Part shown: positions 16,708-26,034 of the stretch, one piece after another
Layout of the letters: each line of letters begins with the position of its first letter
Numbering within the stretch: position 1 is the first letter of the stretch
DNA from: Marinobacter sp. Arc7-DN-1
Lineage (GTDB): Bacteria; Pseudomonadota; Gammaproteobacteria; Pseudomonadales; Oleiphilaceae
NCBI RefSeq assembly: GCF_003441595.1
Contig: NZ_CP031848.1
Location: forward strand, 2,046,001 to 2,110,000
Direction of reading: 5' to 3'
DNA: 64,000 bases
The notes under the pieces: generated by a model
The model's database searches: none
The model's input: the letters and a program-made list of their open reading frames with translations, nothing else
What the model was told of the DNA's origin: nothing
Position numbers and translations under genes: made by a program

Positions 16708-18189
16708 TCAGCCCAGTTTCAGGGTAGACAGGGTCCGCTCCCGTACTTTGGTCAGCAGCGCTTCATCATTCACCAGGGACTGGCCATAGGACGGCACCAG
16801 TTCCTTCATGCGCCCCTGCCACTGCGGAGTCCTGATCTTATCCGGGAAGCAACGCTCGATAACGTTGATCATCGCATTGGCCGCCGTGGACGCTCCGGGC
16901 GAGGCTCCCAGCAACGCTGCCAGGGTGCCGTCTTTGGCCGCCACTATTTCGGTGCCGAATTCCAGCTTGCCGCCACCACCATCAATCTGCTTGATAATCT
17001 GTACCCGCTGGCCGGCCATCCGAAGCTGCCAGTCTTCCTCTTTCGCTTCCGGGAAGAAATTGCGCAGCGATTCAACCCGGTCCGGGTGCGACTGGAACAC
17101 CTCACCAATAAGGTAGCGGGTCAGGTCCATATTGCTCTTGCTGACCGAGAGCATTGGCCTCAGATTGGTGGGTTTCACCGAACCGAACAGGTCAAAGATG
17201 GAGCCCTGCTTGAGGAACCGGGTGGTAAAGCCCGCAAACGGTCCGAACAGCAATGCCGGCTCACCGTTGATGATACGGGTATCCAGGTGCGGCACGGACA
17301 TCGGGGGCGCCCCGATTGGTGCCTTGCCGTAAACCTTGGAGTGATGCTGCTCAACGATGTCCGGCTTGCGACATACCAGCCACTGACCACTGACCGGGAA
17401 ACCGCCGTAGCCAAGGGCTTCATCAATGCCGGATTTCTGCAGCAGCGGCAGGGCACCACCACCGGCGCCCAGAAACACAAAGCCGGTCTCCAGCTTGATC
17501 AGCTCTCCGGTTTTCTGGTTTTTGACACGCACTTTCCAGCGGCCGTTATCACGCTGGTCGATGTAATGCACGGGGCAGTTGGTCATCAGCTCGAAGTTCG
17601 GCTGGGTTTCCAGCCACTTGACCATACTGCGGGTGAGTGAACCAAAATCCACGTCCGAGCCGTGCCTGATCCGGGTGGCAGCCACGCGCTGCATCGGATC
17701 CCGGCTCTTGACCACCAGGGGCATCCACTCTTCCAGATCCTTCGGGGACTCGGTGTATTCCATTTCACGGAACAGGTGGTGAGCACTCAGACGCTCGAAC
17801 CGGCGTTTCAGGAAGGCAACGTCTTTCTCACCCCAGACAAAACTCTGGTGCGGCGTACGATTAATAAAGCTGGTGGGCTCTGGCAGAATGCCCTGCTCAA
17901 CCAGATACGACCAGAGCTGCAGCGACACCTCGAACTGGGCATTGATCTGCAGGGCGCGTTCGATGGCCACATCGCCATCGTCGGTTTCGGGCGTGTAGTT
18001 GAGCTCGCAGTAGCCGGCGTGGCCGGTGCCTGCGTTGTTCCATCCGTCCGTGCTTTCATGGGCAACGTGGTCGAGACGCTCCACCATGACGATGTCCAGG
18101 GACGGATCCAGTTGCCTGAGCATCATGCCGAGAGTGGCGCTCATGACGCCACCGCCGACCAGCACTACGTCTGCCTGTCTAACGGCCAT
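16708..18189 (-). CDS. mqo: Malate:quinone oxidoreductase, 493 aa
   Basis: The FAD-binding Rossmann motif is VVLVGGGVMSATLG at the N-terminus, followed by MVERLDHVAHESTDGWNNAGTGHAG, a stretch diagnostic of Mqo. The protein is full length for the family. Mqo oxidises malate to oxaloacetate at the membrane and passes electrons to quinone, serving the citric acid cycle and respiratory chain. The start at 18189 follows AGGGTGA. It is a single-gene unit ending at a strong terminator. The fumC gene of the preceding cycle step lies 6 kb away. Confidence 0.95.
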   Translation of the reverse strand: MAVRQADVVLVGGGVMSATLGMMLRQLDPSLDIVMVERLDHVAHESTDGWNNAGTGHAGYCELNYTPETDDGDVAIERALQINAQFEVSLQLWSYLVEQGILPEPTSFINRTPHQSFVWGEKDVAFLKRRFERLSAHHLFREMEYTESPKDLEEWMPLVVKSRDPMQRVAATRIRHGSDVDFGSLTRSMVKWLETQPNFELMTNCPVHYIDQRDNGRWKVRVKNQKTGELIKLETGFVFLGAGGGALPLLQKSGIDEALGYGGFPVSGQWLVCRKPDIVEQHHSKVYGKAPIGAPPMSVPHLDTRIINGEPALLFGPFAGFTTRFLKQGSIFDLFGSVKPTNLRPMLSVSKSNMDLTRYLIGEVFQSHPDRVESLRNFFPEAKEEDWQLRMAGQRVQIIKQIDGGGGKLEFGTEIVAAKDGTLAALLGASPGASTAANAMINVIERCFPDKIRTPQWQGRMKELVPSYGQSLVNDEALLTKVRERTLSTLKLG

Positions 18190-18540
18190 TGGTTTTCACC
18201 CTAGCTAGTGTTGAGCTTTTTTGCCCCCTCACGATCAGCAAGAAGGCCTGTCGGAAGCCGGCCCGGCGCAAGGTATAAGAGCGCCGCCGTCTGCTTCCGG
18301 TCTGAATGTGGGCGCGATTATCCCGATTTTCGCCGAAATAATAAATTGCGATTGTCAATCGGTGCTTATGCGGGGGACTTTTACGCGCATTTTCCCGGCT
18401 TTGGTTTACAATAACACCGCCACTTTAGTCTGATGGTGATCCCAGGTCTTACATGCGTTACCTTACACACCTCCCGGAAGCCAGCGCCCAAGCCTGAACG
18501 CGAGCGCTGACACTCAAACATTTTTTTACCGAGGTTTTCT
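18190..18540. other. Divergent promoter region between mqo and the Ca2+/Na+ exchanger gene
   Basis: This 350-bp stretch has no gene. It must hold divergent promoters. An AT-rich patch around 18335-18360 and another at 18405-18425 could be promoter cores. I see no riboswitch or clear operator. Confidence 0.35.
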
Positions 18541-19524
18541 ATGCTGATGGCAGTTGGCGCAATCATCGCCGGCCTGATTCTGCTGGTCTGGAGTGCTGAC
18601 AAGTTCGTGGAGGGCGCTGCGGCGACCGCCAAGCACCTGGGTATGCCAACCCTGCTGATCGGCATGGTGATCATCGGTTTTGGAACTTCAGCCCCGGAAC
18701 TGGCGGTTTCCGCCATGGCCGCCGCGGACGGCAATCCCGGTCTGGCCCTGGGGAATGGTTACGGCTCCAACATTACCAACATCGCCCTGATCGTCGGCCT
18801 GACGGCGATCATCGCACCGATTGCGGTGCACTCTCAGGTCATTCGCAAAGAGTTGCCCTTGCTGATCGTGCTGACGCTGATTGCCGGCGCCCAATTGCTC
18901 GACGGCGAACTGTCACGGCTGGACGGCTGGGTATTACTGGCGGTTTTTGCCGCGGTAATGGGCTGGTCCATCTATCAGGGCATGAAAGGCAAGGCCGACC
19001 CGCTGGCCGGAGAGACAGGTGCCGAAATCATCGCCCACCCCATGCCCCTGAAAACCGCCATCATCTGGCTGGTTATCGGCCTGATTCTGCTGATCGTCAG
19101 CTCCCGCCTGCTGGTGTGGGGCGCCGTCACCATTGCCCAGAGCCTGGGAGTCAGCGATCTGGTGATCGGTCTGACCATCGTTGCCATTGGCACATCCCTT
19201 CCGGAACTCGCCTCGGCCCTCGCTGCCGTAAAAAAGAACGAGCACGATCTGATCATTGGCAATATCCTGGGCTCGGGCATTTTCAACACCCTGGCCGTCG
19301 TGGGTCTGGCTGCCGCGATCCAGCCGCTGTCTGTTGATCCGGAAGTCCTGTACCGGGACTGGACATTAATGCTGGCGTTAACGGTGGGCCTGTTCCTGAT
19401 GGGCTTTGGCCTGGCCGGCCGGCACAAACAGGTCAGCCGGGTTGACGGCACCATCCTGGTGCTGGTTTACGTGGCGTACACCGGCTACCTGCTCTCCACT
19501 GTGGTCACCGCCGGAGCCACCTGA
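18541..19524 (+). CDS. Calcium/sodium exchanger of the CaCA/YrbG family, 327 aa
   Basis: About ten membrane segments are arranged as two inverted halves. Each half has the alpha-repeat motif: IGFGTSAPELAVSAMAA near residue 45 and VAIGTSLPELASALAA in the second half. These repeats bind the exchanged cations. The likely role is Ca2+ export in exchange for Na+ across the inner membrane. ATG 18541 follows GAGG. It is monocistronic, and the next gene has its own 130-bp leader. Confidence 0.88.
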   Translation: MLMAVGAIIAGLILLVWSADKFVEGAAATAKHLGMPTLLIGMVIIGFGTSAPELAVSAMAAADGNPGLALGNGYGSNITNIALIVGLTAIIAPIAVHSQVIRKELPLLIVLTLIAGAQLLDGELSRLDGWVLLAVFAAVMGWSIYQGMKGKADPLAGETGAEIIAHPMPLKTAIIWLVIGLILLIVSSRLLVWGAVTIAQSLGVSDLVIGLTIVAIGTSLPELASALAAVKKNEHDLIIGNILGSGIFNTLAVVGLAAAIQPLSVDPEVLYRDWTLMLALTVGLFLMGFGLAGRHKQVSRVDGTILVLVYVAYTGYLLSTVVTAGAT

Positions 19525-19658
19525 ACCTCCCCGGATAACGCACAAAATAATTGCTCAATTATTAGCCAGGCCCTATAAGTAATAAGGATATTACCTGCTC
19601 GCGCCAACCGGGCAGCCCATCGCCGTCCAACGACAAGCCCAACAAGGAGAGACGGATC

Positions 19659-20885
19659 ATGAAACCCGAAACAGCCCTACAACGAGGCCCGAATAATCCG
19701 GACCCTGAGAACCCGGCCCGCCGAAGCCTTCTGGTCGGCAGTGCCGGCGCCATGGCCGCAGTGAGCCTGCTTGGCTTCACGCCGCTGGCCAGGGCCGAGG
19801 AGCCGAAATCGCTGCCCGATTACGCCGCATGGAAAGAACGCAACGCCCTGATTGTGCACAGCGCCAACACCATGGAAACCCGGCGGGGCGCTATCGGAAA
19901 CGGCGTCATCACGCCCAGCGATCGCCTGTTCATTCGCAATAACCTGCCGGCCCCTCCGGCCTCGGTAACCGAAGATCCTGACATCTGGGAAGTTCGTATC
20001 GAAGGCGTCAAAAATCCTCGCACCCTGACGGTCGGGGATCTCAAGAAGATGGGCGTCACCACCGTTGCCTCTGTACTGCAATGCTCCGGTAACGGCCGGG
20101 CCTTCTTCCCGCACGGGGCCAGCGGCACCCAGTGGTCTGTTGGTGCCGCGGGCTGCATCATGTGGACCGGCGTACCCCTGAAAGATGTGGTGGAAGCGCT
20201 GGGCGGCCCGGCAGAGGGTGCCCGCTACATCACCAGCACCGGCGGTGAAACACTGCCTGATGGCCTTGATCCCAAGACGATTATCGTGGAGCGTTCAGTG
20301 CCCACCCGGGCAATGCAAAGTGCGTTGCTGGCCTGGGAGATGAACGACAAACCACTGACCCACACCCATGGCGGCCCGCTGCGCATGGTAGTGCCCGGCT
20401 ACTACGGCGTGAACAACGTCAAGTATGTGAAAAACATTGCCTTTACCGAGAACCAGACCGACGCCAAGATCCAGGCCTCCGGCTACCGGATACGCGCCGT
20501 TGGTGTGAAAGGCGCACCGGACCAGCCGTCCATGTGGGAGATGAATGTCAAATCCTGGGTCACGGCGCCACTGGAAACTGCGCGGAGTGGCCGGAACATG
20601 ATCTACGGCGTGGCCTTTGGCGGCACCGTAGCCCTGGAAAAAGTGGACGTGTCCCTGGATGGCGGCAAAACCTGGAAACAGGCCCGCTTCCTGGGCCCGG
20701 ACCTGGGGCCCCATGCCTGGCGACCCTTTGTGATGGCTGCAGAGCTGCCTGCCGGCGAACATCGTATTGTCAGTCGGGCAACAGATACTCATGGCAACAG
20801 TCAACCGGAGGGCCGGATCGATAACGAACGTGGCTACGGCCACAATGGCTGGGGCGACCACGGAGTCACGGTCACCGTCAGTTAA
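19659..20885 (+). CDS. sorA: Periplasmic sulfite dehydrogenase, molybdenum subunit SorA-like, 408 aa
   Basis: A Tat-type signal is present (ARRSLLVGSAGAMAAVSLLG, cut near ARAEE). The sulfite-oxidase fold has the molybdenum-ligand Cys in VLQCSGNGR (Cys 142). A C-terminal dimerisation domain includes EKVDVSLDGGKTWKQA. A c-type cytochrome gene follows 58 bp downstream, matching the SorAB pair, in which sulfite is oxidised to sulfate and electrons pass to the cytochrome. The ribosome site is AAGGAGAG, 8 bases before ATG. A generic oxidoreductase of the same fold cannot be excluded, but the cytochrome partner makes sulfite oxidation likely. Confidence 0.85.
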   Translation: MKPETALQRGPNNPDPENPARRSLLVGSAGAMAAVSLLGFTPLARAEEPKSLPDYAAWKERNALIVHSANTMETRRGAIGNGVITPSDRLFIRNNLPAPPASVTEDPDIWEVRIEGVKNPRTLTVGDLKKMGVTTVASVLQCSGNGRAFFPHGASGTQWSVGAAGCIMWTGVPLKDVVEALGGPAEGARYITSTGGETLPDGLDPKTIIVERSVPTRAMQSALLAWEMNDKPLTHTHGGPLRMVVPGYYGVNNVKYVKNIAFTENQTDAKIQASGYRIRAVGVKGAPDQPSMWEMNVKSWVTAPLETARSGRNMIYGVAFGGTVALEKVDVSLDGGKTWKQARFLGPDLGPHAWRPFVMAAELPAGEHRIVSRATDTHGNSQPEGRIDNERGYGHNGWGDHGVTVTVS

Positions 20886-20943
20886 TAACCCACGGGGCTG
20901 GCCAGGGAAAACGGCCGCCCCGACTCTCCCGGAATGCAAGAAC

Positions 20944-21273
20944 ATGAGAAAGACTGCAGTACTTGCAGTACTGTTGGCGGCCCCCCTGACCGGACTCTCG
21001 CCTCTGGCGCAGGCCGGTGATATCGAGAAGGGAAAACAGGTTTTCACCCAGGAGGCGCAGCCATCCTGCACTGTGTGTCACACCCTTGCAGACGCAGGCT
21101 CTGCTGGCGCTATCGGCCCGAATCTGGACGAACTGAAGCCGTCCAGAGAACAGGTTATCAACGCTGTCACCGGTGGCGTTGGCATCATGCCGGCGTTCAG
21201 TGAATTCCTGTCCTCGGAACAAATCAGGGCCGTGGCGCATTACGTCGCCAGGGCCACAGGTGGGGATAAGTAA
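20944..21273 (+). CDS. sorB: Mono-haem cytochrome c, SorB-like electron acceptor, 109 aa
   Basis: There is a Sec signal peptide (cut after AQA, residue 24). One haem site is CTVCH (Cys 42, Cys 45, His 46), and a distal Met lies in GIMPAF. The small size and position directly after sorA fit the cytochrome subunit of sulfite dehydrogenase. The ATG at 20944 gives a proper signal peptide; the longer open frame through the sorA end is not used. It is followed by a strong terminator. Confidence 0.85.
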   Translation: MRKTAVLAVLLAAPLTGLSPLAQAGDIEKGKQVFTQEAQPSCTVCHTLADAGSAGAIGPNLDELKPSREQVINAVTGGVGIMPAFSEFLSSEQIRAVAHYVARATGGDK

Positions 21274-21278
21274 GATTC

Positions 21279-21300
21279 CGGGGGCGGAACCGCCCCCGTT
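21279..21300. terminator. Bidirectional terminator between sorB and msrB
   Basis: GGGGGCG and CGCCCCC form a perfect 7-bp stem with a GAAC loop between the convergent genes sorB and msrB. A short T run follows on the plus strand. Confidence 0.7.
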
Positions 21301-21308
21301 TGCAAGGT

Positions 21309-21734
21309 TTATCCGTTTTCCCTGAACACCATCGCGACCGAGTTCAGGCAGTAGCGCTGCCCGGTCGGTGGCGGACCGTCCGGAAAGACGTGCCCCAGAT
21401 GACTATCGCACCGTGGACACCGGATTTCGGTACGGCTCATGCCCAGGCTGGTGTCTTCGATATAGCGGATATGGTCTGAATCAAGGGGCTGAAAGAAACT
21501 CGGCCAGCCGGTCCCTGAATCAAACTTGGAGCTGGAACTGAACAGTGGCAGGTCACAGAGCCGACAGTGGTAGACGCCGGCTTTTTTGTTGTCCAGCAAT
21601 GTGCCGCAGAACGGGTGCTCGGTACCGTGGTCCAGCAGCACACGTTTTTCATCAGCCGACAGGTCTGCGGCTTTCTCCTCAACCTGTGCCTTGGTCAGTG
21701 GTGTCAGGTCATAACCTGCAGCGGAAACTCCCAT
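21309..21734 (-). CDS. msrB: Peptide-methionine (R)-S-oxide reductase MsrB, 141 aa
   Basis: Two zinc-binding CxxC pairs (CRLC and CPRC), the substrate-site stretch [20 protein letters not shown] and the catalytic Cys in RYCLNSVAM define MsrB. It repairs the R form of methionine sulfoxide in proteins. It starts at ATG 21734 after GAGGAGG and lies 10 bp downstream of msrA, in one operon. Confidence 0.95.
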   Translation of the reverse strand: MGVSAAGYDLTPLTKAQVEEKAADLSADEKRVLLDHGTEHPFCGTLLDNKKAGVYHCRLCDLPLFSSSSKFDSGTGWPSFFQPLDSDHIRYIEDTSLGMSRTEIRCPRCDSHLGHVFPDGPPPTGQRYCLNSVAMVFRENG

Positions 21735-21744
21735 ATGTGCCTCC

Positions 21745-22398
21745 TCAGGCCATGCTGTCTGTGCCGTTGCCCGTGTACTCAGGTTTCAGGCGGTCACCAT
21801 AACTGTCCACCAGTTTTTCCATTTTCGGCGCGGCGACGGCCATAATGTAGGGCTGGTGCGGGTTCCGGGCGGCAAAGTTCTGGTGGCACTCCTCCGCCGG
21901 GTAAAACGCTTCCAGCGGTTCCAGCGTGGTCACAATCGGATCCGGATAGACGCCGGCCTGATTGAGCTGGTGGATATAGGCCTCTGCTACCCGTCTCTGC
22001 TCCGGTGTTTGGTAGAAAATGGCAGAACGGTACTGGCTGCCACGGTCATTGCCCTGACGGTTGAGCTGGGTAGGGTCATGAGCCACGGAGAAAAACACTT
22101 TGAGCAGCTCGCCAAAACCGACCTTTGCCGGATCATAGTGAACATCCACCACCTCGGCGTGCCCGGTGGTACCGGTGCACACTGCCTCGTAATTGGCTGA
22201 GCTGGAATGCCCACCGGCATAACCGGACTGCACGCGGGTTACGCCATCAATGGCCAGGAACACCGCCTCGACGCACCAGAAACAACCGCCAGCCAGAACG
22301 ACTCGCTGCTCACCCCCGGCTGCTGGCAGATCCTGCCCGGGATCCGGAAAACGGCTTCGGGGTACGCTCAGACCTGTAATACTGCACGATGTCGTCAT
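21745..22398 (-). CDS. msrA: Peptide-methionine (S)-S-oxide reductase MsrA, 217 aa
   Basis: The catalytic motif [11 protein letters not shown] (Cys 39) and [17 protein letters not shown] and [11 protein letters not shown] identify MsrA, which reduces the S form of methionine sulfoxide. It has an N-terminal extension of about 30 residues without an obvious signal peptide. The start at 22398 has AGAGGT close upstream. It is the first gene of the msrAB operon. Confidence 0.95.
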   Translation of the reverse strand: MTTSCSITGLSVPRSRFPDPGQDLPAAGGEQRVVLAGGCFWCVEAVFLAIDGVTRVQSGYAGGHSSSANYEAVCTGTTGHAEVVDVHYDPAKVGFGELLKVFFSVAHDPTQLNRQGNDRGSQYRSAIFYQTPEQRRVAEAYIHQLNQAGVYPDPIVTTLEPLEAFYPAEECHQNFAARNPHQPYIMAVAAPKMEKLVDSYGDRLKPEYTGNGTDSMA

Positions 22399-22677
22399 GG
22401 TGACCTCTGCGTTCGGGTTTGTCTGCCTGTAAGGAATGGATTGTGGCTGGAAATTGGCAGATTTGCCAACTGCCGGGAAGACAGCCTTTCACTACCTGCG
22501 CTCTCTATCACTAGTACCTTGTTTATATTCGTTATCGGGTATTGAACACGGCTCTGGCATCAAACATGAACATTGTGTCGTTTTGGTTGCATACCATTGA
22601 GGGCCAACCATAATGACAGACAGGGTTTGCCACTTTGCACATCGGCCATGCCCGGCTCGGCATACAAAGGAAGAAAA

Positions 22678-23652
22678 ATGACGGCAAGGGCCCGCACACC
22701 GGAAAACCAGGACGAACTCCTGGAATACCGCCTGAGCCTGAGACTTGGCCCCGTTCATGCCCGCCAGAGACTCGGCATTGAACGGGAAGCCGAAGCGAAG
22801 GTTTTCGGGCAGGATCACAGCTCCTTCCATCTGGAAAACTGGGCCACGGCTCCCGGTTTTATCCGTACCTGCCTGATAATGGTGGGGATGTGGGGTCGTG
22901 GCCAGAACAACAGCCGGCGCCTGAACACGGTGCACAATCGATTCCACCTGCCAAACCTGCCAGCCGCCTTTGAAGGTTACCGCATTCTGCACCTGACGGA
23001 TCTGCATGTGGACATGGACGAGGCCAACCTGCAGGCAGTTCTGCGCGAGATCGAGCCCCTGGACTACGATCTGTGTGTACTGACCGGTGACTACCGCAAG
23101 CTCACGTGCGGGCCCATCGAAGATGCCCTCGACGGCATGTCCCGACTGCGTGATGGCATCCGGGGCAAAGCCTACGCCGTGCTCGGCAACCACGACAGTG
23201 TCCGCATGGTGCCGGCACTGGAAGACATGGGCTACCAGCTATTAATGAACGAAATGGCCCCCCTTGGACGTAAGGGCCAGACCCTGTACCTGGCGGGCGT
23301 GGACGATGCCCACTTCTTCAAGGTGCACAACCTGCATCGGGCCGGCGACAACATCCCGGCCGGGGGAACCAGCATTCTGCTCAGTCACACCCCGGAGATA
23401 TGGCGCGAAGCCGCCCACGCCGGTTATGACGTATTTCTGTGCGGCCACACCCACGGCGGCCAGATCTGCCTGCCCGGTGGCATTCCCGTCACCCTGGATT
23501 CTAATTGCCCGCGCAGCCTTGGGCGCGGTTACTGGCGGATGAATGGCATGCAGGGTTACACCTCACCCGGCTCCGGCACTTCGGTGGTGAACGCCCGGTT
23601 GAACTGCCCTCCGGAGGTCACCATCCATACCCTGACGCGAGGGCCGGATTAA
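22678..23652 (+). CDS. Metallophosphoesterase of the YkuE type, 324 aa
   Basis: The two-metal phosphoesterase motifs appear in order: LHLTDLHVDMD, LTGDYRK, LGNHDS and CGHTHGGQICLPGG. The CGHTHGGQ block is typical of YkuE-like enzymes. There is no cleavable signal, but a short hydrophobic patch (IRTCLIMVGMWG) near residue 65 could anchor it. The substrate is unknown. The ATG at 22678 has AAGGAAG upstream; the longer frame from 22573 has no such site. Its stop overlaps the stop of the CarS-like gene on the other strand. Confidence 0.8.
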   Translation: MTARARTPENQDELLEYRLSLRLGPVHARQRLGIEREAEAKVFGQDHSSFHLENWATAPGFIRTCLIMVGMWGRGQNNSRRLNTVHNRFHLPNLPAAFEGYRILHLTDLHVDMDEANLQAVLREIEPLDYDLCVLTGDYRKLTCGPIEDALDGMSRLRDGIRGKAYAVLGNHDSVRMVPALEDMGYQLLMNEMAPLGRKGQTLYLAGVDDAHFFKVHNLHRAGDNIPAGGTSILLSHTPEIWREAAHAGYDVFLCGHTHGGQICLPGGIPVTLDSNCPRSLGRGYWRMNGMQGYTSPGSGTSVVNARLNCPPEVTIHTLTRGPD

Positions 23653-24131
23653 TGGGGCTGCCGGCGGATGCCGATGCGATAGAGCAACGGTGAAGCGAAG
23701 ATGTTCGACAGGGTAAAGAGCACCACCACACCAATGACCACCCAGCCACTGACAGGCAACCACCACATTGCCAGCAACATGGGCAGTAGCGATTCGGGGA
23801 TCTGATCCAGACCCAGGGCCCTGGCGCTGGAAGCCAGGCCCCACCGCCGCTTGACGAAGCTGCTCAGCATGTCACCAATGAGCCCGAAAACGCCGAACAT
23901 AAACCCGAAAATGAATCCCAACCCGGTGATCAGTGAAAACAGCCCGCAGGCGAGGGCCCCAGACACTACACCCCGCCAGGTCTTGCTTTTACCCAGGATG
24001 GGGCGGCCGTCTTTCCACAGGCGGCCACCATCAACCGGCGCCGACCAAATGCCCTTGAGCAGGCCGGCAGCAACTACCGGTGCCCCATTGGCAAGCACCA
24101 GCATGACAAACAGCTCCAGGGATATCAGCAA
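23649..24131 (-). CDS. CDP-archaeol synthase (CarS/DUF46)-like integral membrane protein, 160 aa
   Basis: Four to five membrane segments surround the family signature: NGAPVVAAGLL, then WKDGRPILGKSKTWRG, then GDMLSSFVKRRWGL. This is the CarS/DUF46 family, related to CDP-diacylglycerol synthases. In archaea it makes CDP-archaeol; in bacteria the lipid substrate is not established. The start is uncertain: TTG at 24131 (GGAG 9 bases upstream) keeps the whole first membrane helix, while ATG at 24104 also has a GGAG. Its stop overlaps the metallophosphoesterase stop (shared TTAA). Confidence 0.75.
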   Translation of the reverse strand: MLISLELFVMLVLANGAPVVAAGLLKGIWSAPVDGGRLWKDGRPILGKSKTWRGVVSGALACGLFSLITGLGFIFGFMFGVFGLIGDMLSSFVKRRWGLASSARALGLDQIPESLLPMLLAMWWLPVSGWVVIGVVVLFTLSNIFASPLLYRIGIRRQPH

Positions 24132-24171
24132 GCGCGTGGGCTCCCTCTGGTACAGTCGGTCATATAACCGG

Positions 24172-25548
24172 TCAGGCGATGCCGCCCCGGGTCAGCTTCA
24201 GCGGATCCATGAGTTCTTCAAGCCTGTCGCGGCTCAGACCGCTGCGCTCCTCGGCAACATCGATCACCGGTCGCCCGGTGCGGTAGGCCTCCTTCGCAAT
24301 ATCCGCCGCCAGGCTGTAACCGATTTCGGGATTCAGCGCGGTTACCAGCACCGGGTTCCGTCCCACTCCGGCATTCAGGTTGTCAGCGTTGACTGTGAAA
24401 TCCCGGATCGCCTTGTTCGCCAGCATAATCGACGCATTGGTAAGCAGGTCCGTCATGTCCAGCAGGTTACCGGCCACCAGGGGCAGCATCACATTGAGCT
24501 GGAAGTTTCCGGACTGTCCGGCCATGGCCACCGCGCTGTCCAGGCCCGTGACCTGGGCTGCGACCATGGCCACCGATTCCGGAATCACCGGGTTCACCTT
24601 ACCTGGCATAATGCTGCTGCCCGGTTGCAGCGCCGGCAGGCTGATTTCGGCCAGGCCATGAATCGGCCCGCTGTTCATCCAGCGCAGGTCGTTGGCGATC
24701 TTGGTGAGCACAATCGCCACACCGCGCAGCTGGGCAGAAAGCGCCACCGGACCATCCACCGCACTCTGGCCGGTAAACTTGTGTTCCAGTGAGGTAAAAG
24801 AGTAGCCGGTATTGGCACGCAGGAACTTGATGAACTGGCCGGAAAATTCCGGTAATGCGTTGATACCGGTGCCTACCGCGGTACCACCCTGGGGCACGGC
24901 CAACAGTTCGTCCGCTGCCGCTTCCACCCGTTTCTCCGCGGCCAGAAGCTGCTCCCGCCAGGTTCTCAGTTCCTGACCCAGGGTAACCGGCATGGCGTCC
25001 ATCAGGTGGGTTCGTCCGGTTTTTACCTGGCTTGAGAAAGCCGCCTCCTGCTCATAGATCACGCCGCGCAGGTGCGAGAGTGCCGGCAGAAGTTTTTCCT
25101 TCACGGCGGCGACTGTGCTGACGTGAATGGCCGTTGGGATCACATCATTGGAGCTCTGGCTCATGTTGACATGATCATTCGGATGCACCTCGTAACCGGC
25201 GTTGCGGGCGATGCTGGCAATCACCTCATTCACATTCATGTTGGTGCTGGTCCCCGAACCGGTCTGATACCGGTCGACCGGAAACTGGTCCGCGTACGCG
25301 CCGTCCACCAGATTCTGGCAAGCCTCTGCAATCGCGTCCCGAAGATCGTTGTCCAGAAGTCCGAGACTGGTATTCGCCTCCGCTGCCGCACGCTTGATCT
25401 GCGCCACTGCGGCAATGAACGCCTGGGGCATCGGCTGGCCACTGACCTGGAAATTCTCGACCGCACGCTGGGTCTGCGCGCCCCAGAGCGCGTCCGTGGG
25501 AACCTGGATGTCTCCGAGACTGTCGGTTTCCGTTCTGTATTCGCTCAT
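24172..25548 (-). CDS. fumC: Class II fumarate hydratase, 458 aa
   Basis: The class II fumarase signature GSSIMPGKVNP is present, with SGTSTNMNVNEV and TGRTHLMDAMP, at the family's usual length. It hydrates fumarate to malate in the cytoplasm without an iron-sulfur cluster. The start at 25548 follows GGAGGG. The gene stands alone. Confidence 0.96.
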   Translation of the reverse strand: MSEYRTETDSLGDIQVPTDALWGAQTQRAVENFQVSGQPMPQAFIAAVAQIKRAAAEANTSLGLLDNDLRDAIAEACQNLVDGAYADQFPVDRYQTGSGTSTNMNVNEVIASIARNAGYEVHPNDHVNMSQSSNDVIPTAIHVSTVAAVKEKLLPALSHLRGVIYEQEAAFSSQVKTGRTHLMDAMPVTLGQELRTWREQLLAAEKRVEAAADELLAVPQGGTAVGTGINALPEFSGQFIKFLRANTGYSFTSLEHKFTGQSAVDGPVALSAQLRGVAIVLTKIANDLRWMNSGPIHGLAEISLPALQPGSSIMPGKVNPVIPESVAMVAAQVTGLDSAVAMAGQSGNFQLNVMLPLVAGNLLDMTDLLTNASIMLANKAIRDFTVNADNLNAGVGRNPVLVTALNPEIGYSLAADIAKEAYRTGRPVIDVAEERSGLSRDRLEELMDPLKLTRGGIA

Positions 25549-25615
25549 GCTCCCTCCTGTCCGTCCGTTTGCACTTTGGCCCCTCCGGCGTTTACGTAAC
25601 GCTGCCGGCTGTGTC

Positions 25616-25900
25616 TCAGCCGCCGCCCTGGGATCTCAACCGGACATGGTCGCAAATGCCGGTTACCTGCTCAAAATTCAGGATCAGGGTATGAACGGTA
25701 TTGGTGTAGGTATCGTGCAGGTGAAACTTGTACCGGTGCTGCTTTTCACCCTGCAGGAAACCATCGTATTCACGTACCAGCTCCCGCACGTCGCCCCCGG
25801 AATCCTGGTTCCAGGTGGCGTTGAACGGGCCCAGAACGGCACCGCCGGCCAGGCATACAGTGACTTCATGGTTGGTAAGGCTGTTTTCCGGAATACTCAT
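25616..25900 (-). CDS. Small conserved-looking protein of unknown function, 94 aa
   Basis: I do not recognise it. It begins MSIPENSLTNHEVTVCLAGG and is a soluble, acidic, histidine-containing protein (HRYKFHLHDTYTN). No signal peptide or membrane helix is seen. The ATG at 25900 has AAGGGAG 8 bases upstream, which is why the longer 129-residue frame was not used. Three tandem 20-bp repeats lie 53-112 bp upstream, where a promoter would be. Confidence 0.6.
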   Translation of the reverse strand: MSIPENSLTNHEVTVCLAGGAVLGPFNATWNQDSGGDVRELVREYDGFLQGEKQHRYKFHLHDTYTNTVHTLILNFEQVTGICDHVRLRSQGGG

Positions 25901-25952
25901 GGCTAATCTCCCTTCAGGTCTGCCTTTGGTAAGTGTAGTCCGGCGGATCTTT

Positions 25953-26012
25953 CTTTGTGCGGTAATGCCCTGCTTTGTGCGGTAATGCACTGCTTTGTGC
26001 GGCAATTCCCTG
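25953..26012. repeat. Three tandem 20-bp repeats upstream of the 94-aa gene
   Basis: CTTTGTGCGGTAATGCCCTG, a copy with one change, and a third with three changes follow one another without spacer. They lie between the end of the ercS'-like gene and the start of the 94-aa gene, in the latter's upstream region. Twenty base pairs is close to two helical turns, as for stacked protein sites. Confidence 0.8.
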
Positions 26013-26034
26013 GTCAGGCACGGGAGGGAGATTC

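Noticed and set aside
15309..16727. Plus-strand open frame (472 codons) opposite the ATP-grasp gene
   Set aside because: No family features; fully antisense to a conserved gene and runs over its terminator.
18190..18540. Metal riboswitch before the CaCA exchanger gene
   Set aside because: None of the conserved yybP-ykoY or Mg2+ riboswitch blocks could be found in the leader.
25953..26012. Possible CRISPR array
   Set aside because: The three 20-bp copies touch each other without spacers and no cas gene is near; they are tandem repeats.
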